Under the pieces are notes generated by a model. It was not told the DNA's origin, ran no database searches, and saw nothing but the letters and a program-made list of their open reading frames with translations. From Hemerocallis citrina (lineage: Eukaryota > Streptophyta > Magnoliopsida > Asparagales > Asphodelaceae), in assembly GCA_017893485.1 (NCBI GenBank), contig JACEHZ010000200.1, positions 558,001 through 622,000 on the forward strand: a stretch of 64,000 nucleotides of DNA, written 5' to 3'. A program made the position numbers and the translations under genes. How positions within the stretch are numbered: position 1 is the stretch's first letter; the number at the start of each line of letters is the position of its first letter. This document shows, piece after piece, positions 11,282 to 23,266 of the stretch.

Positions 11282-12890
11282 GAATTTTTTTTCCAAAATG
11301 ACCTTTTTTTTGAAAGTTTTTTCCAAACTGTCCTATTTTTTATTTTTATTCCCTAAACGACCCACTCGTTTTTTGAAAAAGCGAGTTTGGTTAAAAATAA
11401 CTCGCTTTTTCAAAAAGCGAGTCTGGAACTTTTAATTTTCGAAATGTTAGACTCGCTTTTTGAAAAAAGCGAGTTATTTTTAACCAAACTGGCTTTTCAA
11501 AAAGCGTGCTTAGTTATTTTGGTAAATATTTTTGAAAGTGGGTCAGCTTGGTAAATACTTTTAGAAAGTGGGTTAGTTTGGTAAATAATTTTAGGAAGTG
11601 GGTCATTTTGGTAACAAGTTCTTTCTATATCACATTGTCACTTTATCTTCTTTAGACCACTATATATGAAATCGTTTGTCAGGACTTTCTATATCACATT
11701 GTCACTTCATCTTCTTTGGTCATGATTTTATAAATTTAGCAACTGTTTAGCAGTAGCAGAGGATATACAACTTGACATTATTTCAGTATATATATAGTTG
11801 GTGTGTTTTAAGTTGTAGAGAATGAGCTCATAGATACTCTCAATCCCCGGTATACACATAATTGGCTTTTGACCTATCAATCATATGCGCTGAGTTCTTG
11901 CGCCAAAAGTCTCACACTCGCTTTCTGAAAAAGCGAGGGTGATTAAAAGGGTCATCAACATATGCTTATATTGTTGTTTATGAATCTCACACTCGCTTCG
12001 TTTGTTTATATTGTTGTTTATGAATTGTTCATTCTGTTTATGATTTGTCCATTGATTTATTGGTAGGAGCATCAACATATGCCAATTCAGTATTTAGATG
12101 GATAAATGTTAAGATTGTTGTCGAGGCTCATATCTGTTAACCATTGGATCTGATTTCTAAGATCGTGACCTAATGGTGAACTATTTTGGTTGATAGGTGT
12201 GCTGATGAAAAAGAGATGAGATTTTAACCACCATCGTTTTTTCAGAAAGCGAGTGTGAGACTTTTGGCGCAAGAACTCAGCGCATATGATTGATAGGTCA
12301 AAAGCCAATTATGCGTATACCGGAGATTGAGAGTATCTATGGGCTCATTCTCGACAAATTAAAACACACCAATTATGTATATACTGAAATAATGTCAAGT
12401 TATGTATATTCTCTGCTACTGCTAAACAGTTGCTAAATTTATAAAATCATGACCAAAGAAAGTAAAGTGACAATGTGATATAGAAAGTCCTGACAAACGA
12501 TTTCATATATAGTGGTCTAAAGAAGATAAAGTGACAATGTGAGATAGAAAGAACTTGTTACCACAATAGCCCACTTTCTAAAATTATTTACCAAATTAAT
12601 CCACTTTTTAAAAGTAATTACCAAGCTAAACCACTTTCGAAAATATTTACCAAAATAACCAAGCGTGCTTTTTGAACAAACGAGTTTGGTTAAAAATAAC
12701 TCGCTATTCAAAAAGCGAGTCTAACATTTCGAAAATTAAAAGTTCCAGACTCGCTTTTTGAAAAAGCGAGTTATTTTTAACCAAACTCGCTTTTTGAAAA
12801 AAGCGAGTGGGTCGTTTAGGGAACAAAAATAAAAAATAGGACAGTTTGGAAAAAATTTTCAAAAAAAAGGGTCATTTTGGGAAAAAAGTC
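11282..12890. mobile_element. Fold-back element copy 2 (1609 bp), loop inverted relative to copy 1
   Basis: Same ends (GAATTTTTTTTCCAAAATG left; GACTTTTTTCCCAAAATG right, complement) and the same arm plan as copy 1. Arms run 11282-11948 and 12224-12890 around a loop at 11949-12223. The loop is the reverse complement of the copy 1 loop: copy 1 starts CCTCATCTC and ends TGATGACCC, copy 2 starts GGGTCATCA and ends GAGATGAG. Length differs by one base from copy 1. No target duplication is evident. Confidence 0.85.
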
Positions 12891-13645
12891 CAACGCAACG
12901 GAGTATGGACTCACAAAAACGTGAAGACTGTAAGCTAAAGCATGTCATCAATCAAAGTAGAGGGCCTAGAAATAAATAGAAGTCCATGTCAGGACAACCA
13001 AGCTAGTTAATTTGATATAACTCCAGAAATAGAACGGGAATGTTAAGCTTTAATCAACCAATGGTGATAATATCTGTTTCCTAATTGAGTGCCACCTTGC
13101 CCCAAAATTCTCCCCACAATTTGAATTGATGTATATGTGTGTATTAACTATAAAACAATGACCTCTAACCTGTTCCCAGTTGAACTCTTGGTGAAGATTG
13201 TAGTTTACTAATAAACAGAATGTGACATCTGAATTATTGGAGTTTTGTTGGACTTCAATACTCTGATTGCTTCCAATTTGCTTTCTTCTTCATTAATTTT
13301 TGAAAACTACAAGAGGTGTCCTACCATCCTATTATTGGGTTTCAAATACTTCTTTGTTATGAATGAAGGCTGTTTAGTTCGAGGAAATCAAAATCCTTTG
13401 TTTTTTTTACTTTCGTAATAACACGTTTTAGATTCAACTTTGTTGTAATATTGGTATTCTCAAGGCGAAATAATAGTTGTATTGCAATTAATGTACGAAC
13501 TAAGAGAGAGATGTAAAGACCTACAAACTAATATTGATAATGGTTTTACAAGAGATTAACTTGTTTGTATTTTGTTCTACACAAGTAAAAAAGATACAAT
13601 TTTGAAGCATATTCCTTGGCGGATGGCTCTTTATTAATCACCTTA
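12891..13645. other. Intergenic, nothing recognised
   Basis: No supported gene, RNA or element end. Confidence 0.6.
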
Positions 13646-13936
13646 TCTCTACTACTATAATTCTCTACTACTATACTACTATAATGGGAGAGGTCACCTT
13701 ATCTCTACTACTATAATTCTCTACTACTATAATGGGAGAGGGCCTTAGTCCTTAACCCAACACGTGCAACGCATGTGTTGGTAAAATTTTTTTTTCCTTT
13801 TCATTCCCCCCACTAAAAAAAAATCCCCCACGTGCAAATTACGTAATTTTTTTTCCCTTTTCATCCCCCTAAAAAAAAATTCCTGCGTGCAAAGCACGTG
13901 TACAGTACTAACGTGCATCGCACGTGCAGTTACTAG
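13646..13936 (+). mobile_element. Non-autonomous Helitron (291 bp)
   Basis: Starts TCTCTACTACTATAAT after host A (13645). Ends with hairpin ACGTGCATCGCACGTG, a 7-nt spacer and CTAG. Its termini match the Helitron at 35063-35275, which is proven by empty sites. The first 50 bp are tandemly duplicated. The base after CTAG is A rather than T. Confidence 0.65.
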
Positions 13937-14355
13937 AAAAGCAATGTCAAAAATGCCGTTTCAACTTAATTGGTAATACTAGAAGCAAATAGTACATAGA
14001 GCTCCCCAACGAAAAAAAGTGTGAATTTTTCTTTACACATCTCTTTATCAAAATTCAATATAGTTTTCAATACAAATATCTAGATTAATTAACAAATGCC
14101 TGATTTATTAGTCAAATAATAAGTAGTTTTCCTTATTTTTAATTTGTAAGAATTTCCTCTAAACAACAGCTAGAATGTTCTGTAATGATCATTTTGCATT
14201 AATGTTGATAATTAATGATAAGGATCATTCATATCTTTCTTTGTTCCTTTATTTTTTTTTAAAAAACAATTCAGCCATCTACTTATCCAGAATCGAGGAT
14301 TTTTAACATATCTACCCCTGATAAAAGTTTAAATCATAAATATATTCCTAAAAAA

Positions 14356-15275
14356 TAGGGGTGGACAACTATTATCCGAACCGATCAATCCGAACCTATC
14401 CAATCCGAACCAACCGGTTTTTAACCGAACCAATTGGGGGTTTGGGTTGGTCCGGTTCTTGATTTTCAAAAACCAACTGGACCGGTTCGGTTGTTGGATG
14501 AGGCTTTCAAATAACCGATGAAACCGAACCGACCGTACCTCTATGCATATGTCCATAAAAAATATAGTTATCCTTTAATTTCTTGAATATAGAAATAGTC
14601 ATTTCTCATTTTCTTGGAGATACAAACAGTCTTCTTTAAATTTTTTTAATACAAACCGAGCAGTTGTTCTACCTATGTTTTAATTCTCCATAATCCTGTG
14701 TGTTATTTTGTTGAGAAAGGCTTGATTTACAGTGTGGCCCAGCTTAATAGAATCATGAAGTTGATGTAACATTTAGTAGTTACTTTAATCAAGTCTAGCA
14801 GAAATTGTTTTCTAAATCTTTTTAAATTGTAGCTGAAATTCAATTAGTTATGGTTATTGATGTTTCTTTTATAATAATAAACTAAGATTACAAAAGTATG
14901 CAAGTGAAAAAGCAGTTTATCTCACCCATTTAAACGTCATCTCAAACAATTAATGTAAAATTCATTAATAACTTGTGTTTTATGAATCTTCATTTTAAAT
15001 TCATTTATGAATAACAAATAGCAGGTTGTTTCTTAAGTTTAATTGAAGTTGATCTTTTAAATTTCAACAAAATTATAAATGATGTTGAAGGTGAAAAGTA
15101 ACACGCCAAACCGACCATCCAATCCAATCCAGACCGAGCTTAATCGGCTTCGATGGAAACCTATCCAATTAAGGTTCGGATTGGTTGCGGATGAAAAAAT
15201 TAAAAAAACCGATCTTCTTTGGATCGGTGGTGGATGGTCCATATTAGATCGGATACCGACCGATGCCCACCCCTA
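14356..15275. mobile_element. hAT-type non-autonomous element (920 bp)
   Basis: Ends TAGGGGTGGACA and, complement, TAGGGGTGGGCA, flanked by perfect 8-bp target duplications CTAAAAAA (14348-14355 and 15276-15283). An 8-bp duplication with T/CAGGGGTG-type ends is the hAT signature. Subterminal regions are dense in CCGAACC/CCGATC motifs, which are likely transposase-binding-like repeats. There is no transposase frame. Confidence 0.85.
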
Positions 15276-15539
15276 CTAAAAAAATATGCATTTTCATATT
15301 TGCCTTGAACAATATGGGCCCCTCAGGTTAAACGACTTCAAATCGGTAGGGTATTTTGTTTTTACTTTTGTAAGAGAATATTGCTAATTGTATTACTTCG
15401 AAACAACTTACAACTTACACATTGTTAGATTCAGAAATATGATGCCCGGAAGCAACTATAATGCAAAAGGGTTATGTTGCTACACCTTCAGTCTATCTAG
15501 GAGTAAAGTAGTTTCATCATCTATTTTATTAGCATTGTC

Positions 15540-16030
15540 ATAATTGCCCGATACCCAGACCCGAACTGACCCGAACTATATGACTCCAGGTTCAGATCCT
15601 AAAATAAGACCCGATGCACTTCTGGGTCCGGATCTGGATCCGCTCAAAATAGAACCGATCCGAACCCGGATCCATTAAAAATTACCTCCAAAAAATATAG
15701 AATTTGAATAATAATGTTATAGGAATATACATGTAAATAGTAATTGTTGAAGATAGATGTGTAAATATAATATTTATTCATATACTAAAGTGCAAAATTT
15801 ATTGGAACGGTAGGGTATCGGGTACAAAATACTTAAGTGCAAATATTTATTCCCCATAACTGGATCTAACAGGTAGTTTTTCTTTTTATACCAGGACCTG
15901 GATCTGAGCCCGGACCCGATTCTCGCAATTCCGGATCCGGGTCCTGGTCCAATGTTTGGACCCTTGAGGTACCTGATCTAGGTCCGGGTGGTGAAATACC
16001 CGACCCGATAGGATCCGATAGGACCCGATA
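15540..16030. repeat. Possible DNA-transposon derivative rich in GGTCC/GGATCC motifs
   Basis: Two blocks (15545-15680 and 15895-16030) dense in CCCGACCC, GGATCC and GGGTCC words flank an AT-rich centre, like the subterminal regions of hAT relatives. I could not define clean terminal inverted repeats or target duplications. Confidence 0.3.
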
Positions 16031-16338
16031 ACATCTCTGTATTTTATATTGTAATTGTAAATTTATCTTGCAGTTGCAAGTGAAAAATATTTTTCCAGTT
16101 TTTTGGACTAAATCTGAACATCCAAGTGTCCTTTATGTTTTTGAAAAAACTGGCGATGATCATATATGACAAAGGTTATATTGAGAAGTAAGTGATATTT
16201 TGCAATTATGTCAAGAACTTTTAGAGGGATATATAACTCTAATTCTTATTTGCAACTGCAACCACAATTTAGATTTGCAATGAACCAAACAAACCCATAG
16301 AACAATATTAAAATAATAAAAAAATCCGAATTAACCAG

Positions 16339-16345
16339 TATAAAT
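16339..16345 (+). promoter_or_regulatory. TATA box of the HIPP gene
   Basis: TATAAAT located 72 bp upstream of the ATG at 16417, followed by a CT-rich leader typical of plant 5' UTRs. Confidence 0.6.
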
Positions 16346-16416
16346 TGAGTAACCCTCTCTCATTTCATCACCATCATCATCTCCCTCCCTACCTCTCCCC
16401 GTCCCCCCTCTCTAAA

Positions 16417-17858
16417 ATGGGAGTCGTTGATCACTTTTCGGACGTCTGTAGTTTTACGGAAACAAAGAAAACACTGATAAGTAGGAGAAAGAGACCATTG
16501 CAGGTTAGTTCATATCCAAGACTCCTACTCTCCCACTCTCTCTGGTTCTCTCTCATATCATGTAGGCTCATGAGTTGTGGTTTTGGATGAAGTACAGACT
16601 GTAGAACTGAAGGTGAAAATGGACTGCGATGGCTGTGAAAGAAAAGTGAGAAATGCTGTTTGCTCCTTAAGAGGTGCTTACTATATCTAAATCCTTGCCT
16701 TCTCTCTGTATGCATGTGAATGTATGAATGCATCTTATTCATATGATTACAAATACTAATACTAGCTCATAACCAGAGGCTTTACATGCTCAAGTTACTA
16801 AGAGTATATAGGAGGATTGTTTCACTTTGAAGATCGATTCCAACATGTTAAGTATTTAACAACCTACAACAACAAGAAGAAAGCTTTTTTCCCAACTAGC
16901 TGGGCTCGGCTTTAAGTATATATTTAATAGAGTTATATATGCGGTTCGTTCTCAACAGCAAGGCGTAATGATCTCCACAATAACAATGAAGGTTTACAAT
17001 ATGAGCAGGTTTTGCCGCTCTCTAAGCCTATCTCTCGGTTTCTTTTTCTCGTCTTTAATTGTCTCATTACAATCACAACACATATTTATAGGGAAAACTA
17101 TAAACCAAAATTACAGATAGAAACATCCTTATTATGTTGTACCTCAAAAAATTCATGACCATCGGCAGTTAGGTCAGCTGACGATCTTCAACTAGTTCAC
17201 ATTTGGGTACTTAAGATTACGCTCCACTATCTGACACTTACGCCTTTGTATAAAAAACAATCTAACGCATGTCCAAAAAAAAAAAAGGGGAAGTTTCTTA
17301 GAGGTACACAATATCTCCATGACTTCATGTACCAAGATGACCTCTTGTTGGCTAGTAGTAAATCAAAATATTTATGTAAATAATGAATATCAGGAAGAAT
17401 ATAAGAGAATTATCTCGATTAAACTGCAAAAAGAAATAAAAATTGGCGAGCACAATAATTGGTATATTATCCAATTTGAATTACATTCCTTATATAGCCT
17501 GATGATGTAAAATGAAGTGATTTGAATTCTTATTTTGTATACTGTGTGGTTAAATAATTTAGGTGTGACATATGTGAACGTAAATCGGAAACAGAGTCGA
17601 GTGACAGTAAGAGGTCATATTGAACCAAGCACGGTGGTAAAGAAGGTGAAGAGCACTGGCAAACAAGCAGAGCTATGGCCTTATATCCCTCACGACTTGG
17701 TTGCATTCCCTTACGTATCTGGAGTTTACGACAAGAAGGCTCCTTCCGGTTATGTCCGCTTTGCTCCTCAGGCCTTTCCTAGCCCCAGCAGTGCCTTCAT
17801 TGACAATTACTCTTGGCTTTTCAATGATGACAACGCCAATGCTTGCGCTATAATGTGA
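16417..17858 (+). CDS. Heavy-metal-associated isoprenylated plant protein (HIPP), three exons
   Basis: Exons 16417-16503, 16598-16673 and 17563-17858, joined by GT-AG introns, give a 152-residue protein. The start MGVVDHFSD is typical of one HIPP subgroup. An HMA fold follows at about residues 30-95 with metal ligands Cys39 and Cys42 in MDCDGCE, then ELWPYIPHDLVAFPYVSGVY and DKKAPSGYVR, conserved in this family, and a C-terminal CAIM farnesylation box (149-152). Known role of the family: binds Cu/Zn/Cd-type ions or partner proteins and is tethered to membranes or nuclei through the lipid. Start choice: first ATG after a TATA box; an upstream in-frame ATG at 16345 adds an unlikely leader and overlaps the TATA box. 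All key residues are present and the gene looks functional. The exact HIPP number is not assigned. Confidence 0.9.
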
Positions 17859-18171
17859 ACATAGCGACAACAAGCATGCCAACTGCATTTGGTTTTTCCG
17901 CTGTAATTAATGGTCGTAACAGTAGCAATATGTAGTAGAATTAGAAAGTGACAACCATTGTAATGTGCACTATATCATGTGGAAATGAGAACAATGTTTC
18001 AAAAGAAAAGAATAGAATTTATTGAAAATGGTTGTGCATGCAAAATTTTGATAAACTATATGCAGAGGATTAAATGGTATCTGGTTCCGGTTCAGATTTA
18101 TGATCCAAATGCTCATATTCATTCCTGATCACTAGAGATAATCAGGTCGACTGAGGTAAGTGGATGTTAAC
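17859..18171. other. HIPP 3' UTR and spacer
   Basis: Non-coding. It contains the likely HIPP 3' UTR (no perfect AATAAA seen; AGAATAGAATTT at about 18010) and ends at the LTR of Gypsy element A. Confidence 0.5.
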
Positions 18172-18624
18172 TGATGCTGCTCTTTTTCGGGTGTCGGAGC
18201 AACATATAGTGAGTTCTAATTTTGAGGGAAGAGAACAGATCTCAGCCGTAGATTTAGATGTGAGGTGATGTTGGAGAAGTTGATCTGCTGGTGGTCACCC
18301 TAGCTGTTGGCCGCCGGATTCTTGCACAAAGCCCATAAACACCGGGAATTTTTCCGGTTGCGGACCCTCCGACGATCAAGTCAGTGACTGAAAGTGAGAT
18401 TAGGGTTTTGGAGGCTAAAGATTCACTACATGATCACAGTGAAGGGGTCTGGTATTTATAGGCAGAGAGAGGGAACCCTAATGGACCGGGGTCAACCCTC
18501 CCCTGTGGGCCGGATAGGTGTAGAGGGCTGGGTAGCGGCCCATGGAGCATGCAGGCCTACTCCAGTGGATCTCTGGATTTTGATGGGATCAGACGGCTCA
18601 GATGAGGCCAGATTTTTACCCACA
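18172..18624 (-). repeat. Element A 3' LTR (453 bp)
   Basis: On the minus strand it begins TGTGGGTAAAAATC and ends GCAGCATCA. It contains a TATA-like CTATAAATACC (about 18450). A purine-rich tract (GTGGGGAGCC on the minus strand, about 18630-18640) precedes it. It is the most divergent of the four LTR copies in the window. Confidence 0.85.
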
Positions 18625-18829
18625 TCATTGGCTCCCCACTCCTGGAGGGTTGGGTGTATCAGCTGTCTGTCACAGGCTCGAGATTTACACCAAGCTCCGA
18701 GTGCCCTAGCAGCGAGGAATGTTGGATGGTGGTGCGAGGTAACCACCGAGTTCCGAGTGTTGAGCTCCAAATGACGTTGGTTTGTGGTTCGAGGCCAATG
18801 TCGAGCAGCAAGCATTAGCAAGATTGTGT

Positions 18830-19310
18830 GAGGTCTTGTGGGTAGCTCGAAGTCAGCGTCGAGCACTAGCAAGATTGTATGAAATCTTGCAGGTAGCCCG
18901 AGGTTAATACCGAGCGCCGAGCATTAGGAGAGTGTATGAAATCTTGTGGGTAACTCGAGATCAGCGTCGAGCGTCGAGCGTTAGAAAGATTGTAAGAAAT
19001 CTTGTGGGTGACTCGAGGTCAATGCCGGGCGTCGAGCATTCGAAAGATTGTAAGATATCTTGTGGGTAGCCCAAGATCAATACCGAGCATCGAGCGTTAG
19101 CAAGATTGTTTGAAATCTTGTGGGTAGCTCGAAGTCAACGTCGAGTGTCGAGCGTTAGCAAGACTGTAAGAAATCTTGTGTGTAGCTCGAGGTCAGCGTC
19201 GAGCGTCGAGCGTTAGAAAGACTTGTAAGAAATCTTGTGGGTAGCTCGAGGTCAATGCCGAACGTCGAGCGTTAGCAAGATTGTATAAAATCTTGTGGGT
19301 AGCTCGAGGG
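18830..19310. repeat. Minisatellite, about 60-bp unit, next to the 3' LTR
   Basis: About eight imperfect copies of a unit with GTGGGTAGCTCGAGGTCA, GTCGAGCGTCGAGCGTTAG and CAAGATTGTAAGAAATCTT. A related array lies at 26345-26745, on the other side of the antisense ORFs. Confidence 0.85.
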
Positions 19311-19654
19311 TAGCGTCCAGAGTTGAGGATGGTACACTTGGAAGATTTAGAGGATTAACTTGTGTTTATTGCGACCATAGTAAAGGCATGTGCACTGCAT
19401 GTGACTTGGCTGACGTCACGGTTGGGGGGAATCAAGGAGTCTTTATGTTATCTACCGTTGAATCCAATCAGATGATCAAGATTGAGTGTGGAAATCGATG
19501 CACCCCAGAGCCGTTTATATATACCCCCCCCCCTTCTCATTCTCCTCTTTACTTTCTCTCACTTGTTTCAGACTTTCTCTCTCTAGGTTCTATTCTGGCA
19601 CCGGCAACTAGCTTTCGACGTCCTTTCCGGCAACCTGATTAGTATTTTTATATT

Positions 19655-22008
19655 ATGTCGAGGGTTCGGTCCAATTCTTCCACCTCCACATCTTGCCGGG
19701 GTGACAGCGGTTTTCTTTCTGTCGAAGTCAAACAAGTTTCTTCCGAATCTACATCCTGGGAAGAGGTCCAGAAGTTCTACAAGGTCGAGCTCATCCGAAC
19801 TCGAAGAACCTTTGTGGTGGAATCTAGTAATTCATATGAGGAGGTCGAAGAGATGGAGGAGGTCGGTAAGGGCGAACCGGTGGATATGGACGAGTGCGAG
19901 GAAGAAGATGTAGAGGAAGCCGAGACAAATGAGACGACCGAAGGGGGAGATGGTGTCGAGGATGAAGACGAAGAGCCTGATAATAGCAGCAAGCAAGGGG
20001 GGAGAGGAAAGGGCGAGGCTAAGGAGGTTAATATGCTAGAGGGGCTATGCGTTTGAAGTGATTGGCGTCGCCCCTTACCTCGATGGCTCCCCATATCCGG
20101 GGAAGGAAGCTAAAGTGGACTCTTCCAAGTAGCTCTGGGTCGCCCATCGAGTTTTTCCCAAAGGGCGAGCTCGATGTCCCATATCTTCAGCAGCCGGGTT
20201 AGATCAAAATGTATCCGAAAGACCTCAATGATTTGGTTCAGTTTGGGGTGCAGCCCTTTTCGCCGAGCCGTCAGAGGATCAAGGCAGACAACATACAGAG
20301 CATGTTGACAAGAAGCGACCTCCCATTGATATGGGCAAGCTATTTCATTTCTCTAGAATACAAGTTAATGGTACCGATCCTGGGGCTCCGACCGTCTGAT
20401 AACCTGGCCTCTTGGTTCTGCATGTTTCCGCTCGACGCCATCAGCTCGGGGTTGAGGCTATCCCGCACCCATTTTTGAAGCATGTGCTAAATTGGGCAGG
20501 ACTGAATCTGATGCAGTACGGCCTAAACTTTTGGAAGTAGCTCATGTGATTCATGCTGCTCTGCGAAAGAGAGGGGAGTTTCTCTAAAGTTGAATTATTT
20601 CCGAGCCTGCCTCAGGATCAACTCGGCAGGGAAGTATAAGTGGGTGTATTACATCTTCCTTCATCCCCATAGGCGAGTAGACTACGGTCACCCAGACTCC
20701 ATCAAGGAATGAAAATAGAAGTATTTCATCGTTCGGAATCAGGTACCTGGGGACATCCCGACAAACTGGTCCTTCTGTAAGCCTAACCACAAGGTCCTGA
20801 GGGAGAAAGAATTTACGAAGGAGGAAAAGGAGTATGAGGAATGCATCGTTGCCAAAGGGATTATTGGTTGGGCGAATTTAACCAAGAGGCACTTAACGAT
20901 GATTGGACTGAGCCCCTTGACCCTTGTATGTTTTTCGTTTCCTTTTTCCGTCTATCCTTTTCCATTAATTCGAACAGCTCGTGATATCTTTTACAACTAT
21001 GGATTATGCAAACATCAAAGCGATGAGGTCCTTCTTGGTCAAGAAGAAGGCGGCCGAGCAGCCGAAGTCGAAAAAGGGGCCCAAACTGCTGCGTCCGAGG
21101 GGACTTTTGTGGCGAAGTCCAAGAGGTCGAGGGCTTTGGCGGTTTCTGGTGCCTCGACTTGACCAAGGCGAGGCCGAGCCCAGAAAACCTAAAGGTTTCC
21201 GAGATTGTGAAGTTCGGTCTCCTGCCCGTCCGACCCGATGCCAGAGAGATCAGTGGGGAGGAGGGGTTGGTGTTGTGGGCCCCCAATTGGTCCGTGAAGT
21301 CGGCGGATTCCCTAATGGAGGGTCCGGTGGCGATCAAGGCAGTGGAGCACTTGACCACCCCTCGGGACAGAAAGAGCCTCTCAACCGAGACCCTCAAGTC
21401 ATGCTTCATGAAGTGGGCTCAGGCCGACATGATTGTAAGTATTTTCTGAACCCTATGACTTAATATTTTTACGTCCTTGAAAATTTCTATGTCTTTGCTC
21501 TTTGTTCACAGGCAACTCTGCAAGGCGCGGAGCTGAGGAGGCATTACACCCGTGAGCTCAAGTAGTCCGAGCGAAAGGCTCAGCAGTATGTGAGGGAGAT
21601 GAAGGATCAGAAGCTTCTGGTTCACGACTTGGAAGCTCATGAATGGGCCTTAATGGGGGAGCTAACCATCATCGCCGAGGACCAAACTTGGTTGGGGAAG
21701 AAAATGCCCTCCTACAGGAGAATGAAAAGAAGTTACAGGCCGTGAAGCTGGGCACCGTTGACAATGTCATCTTCGCCCAGGACCAGGGGTACGATTGGGC
21801 CATCGAGCATGTGCTGCAAAAGTATCCCGACCTCAAGCTTGAGGGTTTCTGCTTCTCCATGAAGTTCACCGAGGCTCCACTCATTCCGGGGGGAGGTGAT
21901 GACAATGGGGAAGGTCGCTCGCCTGGCCCAAAGTCCAAACCGATCACGGAGTCCCCCGAGGTTAACACCGTGGGAAACGGAGAGGTGACCTCCTATTTCA
22001 AGAAGTAG
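19655..22008 (+). pseudogene. Element A antisense aORF1 (putative gypsy-type transposon domain, degraded)
   Basis: Runs opposite to gag-pol. Segments are an N-terminal Ser-rich then acidic region (19655-20056), a block beginning LVQFGVQPFSPSRQRIK (20209-20478), which matches aORF1 of element B, then frame-broken remainder, then a coiled-coil part ending LKLEGFCFSMKF...SYFKK (to 22008). Intron donors are conserved with element B: CTT|GTATGT near 20928 and ATT|GTAAGT near 21434, with the second acceptor CACAG|GCAACTCTGC near 21510. The first acceptor is damaged (ACAA instead of ACAG). A TATA box (TTTATATATA, about 19513) lies upstream. Several stops and frameshifts are present. The family is often labelled putative gypsy type transposon (PF04195-like); function unknown. 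Confidence 0.65.
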
Positions 22009-22143
22009 TTTTTTTTTTGTATTTGTCGAACGCGGACTAGCCACCGCTTTTTTGTACGAATGTTGCTTAATGAATGAAAAGGATATTTGGGCCGAGCTCT
22101 TGGACTTGACATTAGGACTAAGGTTTAATCCCTGGAGTCTAGC

Positions 22144-22659
22144 TTGGCACGCTGTCGTAAGGAGGCCAGGGATAAGGAGGCAACATTTACTTTCTGTCTG
22201 AAAAGGTCTCAACAATTGAGCTTAAAGATAGCTCGTCTGAAGAAGGCGATGGTCGACCGAGATCTAAGGAGTGCTGCGACTAGACTATCAACCTTTGGTG
22301 ATTCATCTCGGGCACCCCATTCGGTTGACTTGTTCCTTCGTAAGATGGTAGTGGAGAAGGAACTAGAGATATACAGATTGAAGGTCGTGCTCGGGGTGGC
22401 AGGATCCCGAACTGCGTCTCTCGGAAGTGGTTGGCCTTCCGTTAGGGGCTTTTCTCCGACCCTTAGGCTGGAGCCGCCAAACCCTGGTGATGCCCAGAGC
22501 TCGGTGGCAGGGGTATCCACCTTGGCCACTCTTAGAGATGAAGTTGATAGGCTTGCCGGTGAGCAGACCCGCTCGACTAGGCTCGAACTGTCTGCGGTAG
22601 TCCTAGGCCCCCCAGACAGAGGAGTAGGTCGTTCGACTGGCTTTCATAACTTGTTGTAA
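22144..22659 (+). CDS. Element A antisense aORF2 (coiled-coil protein)
   Basis: An open frame of 171 codons from the first ATG; homology begins slightly upstream. Conserved with the 178-residue minus-strand ORF at 41520-42056 in element B: an N-terminal CRKEARDKEATF-like helix, K(K/R)AMVDR, the (V/D)VEKE(L/M)EI(Y/H)R helix, a VLGV block and DAQSSVAG(V/A)ST near the C-terminus. Likely an alpha-helical coiled-coil product. No known domain recognised. It is still open while the neighbouring aORF1 is broken. It may be a distal exon of aORF1 rather than a separate gene. Confidence 0.5.
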   Translation: MARCRKEARDKEATFTFCLKRSQQLSLKIARLKKAMVDRDLRSAATRLSTFGDSSRAPHSVDLFLRKMVVEKELEIYRLKVVLGVAGSRTASLGSGWPSVRGFSPTLRLEPPNPGDAQSSVAGVSTLATLRDEVDRLAGEQTRSTRLELSAVVLGPPDRGVGRSTGFHNLL

Positions 22660-22996
22660 TCTTGTTGTATTTTGTAATCTTTGTGGCATCGCCAGTCGTG
22701 TAATAACTCTGTCAATGAAGGGGTTCGATTTTGAACTGCCTTGTGTAAACATGCCGCCTTAAACTGGAAACGTTGGTCTCGAAAATTGTAGTACCAGTAG
22801 TGTAAATGCGATGCCTTGGAATTCAAAATGCTGGCATTAGAAATTGTGGCATCTGTTTAATTGCGTTGTGTTGGAATTCAAAACGTTGGCTTTGGGATGT
22901 GTGGCGATGAATCCTTCATAGCCGTTGGATGGGAATGGGTGATCCAGATCCGTCCACATCATTGTTGTGGGTTTTGAGGACGCCTTCCTCCCATAG

Positions 22997-23219
22997 TGTA
23001 ACCCCCATTCCCGATAATTAGTATTTTTCGTGTATTTTCTATAATATGATTTTTTTGGTAAATTTACTTTTGTTTTAACTCGATTTGGACCTTCTATTAA
23101 AATCTTTTCAAATAATAGTATAAATTAACTTTATTTTCTTTTTTTACCTTATCGACTATTTATGTTATTAATTTTCGGATTTTAATAAATATGTTCAACT
23201 CAAATCCTATTTTGATGCA

Positions 23220-23266
<47 letters not shown>

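Noticed and set aside
16862..16925. Possible SINE or LINE tail (ACAACAACAAG then CTAGCTGGGCTCGGC)
   Set aside because: Resembles a word common in plant repeats, but no ends, A/B boxes or target duplication could be found in the HIPP intron.
19777..20094. Minus-strand Ser-rich 105-codon frame
   Set aside because: Antisense shadow of the acidic segment of aORF1.
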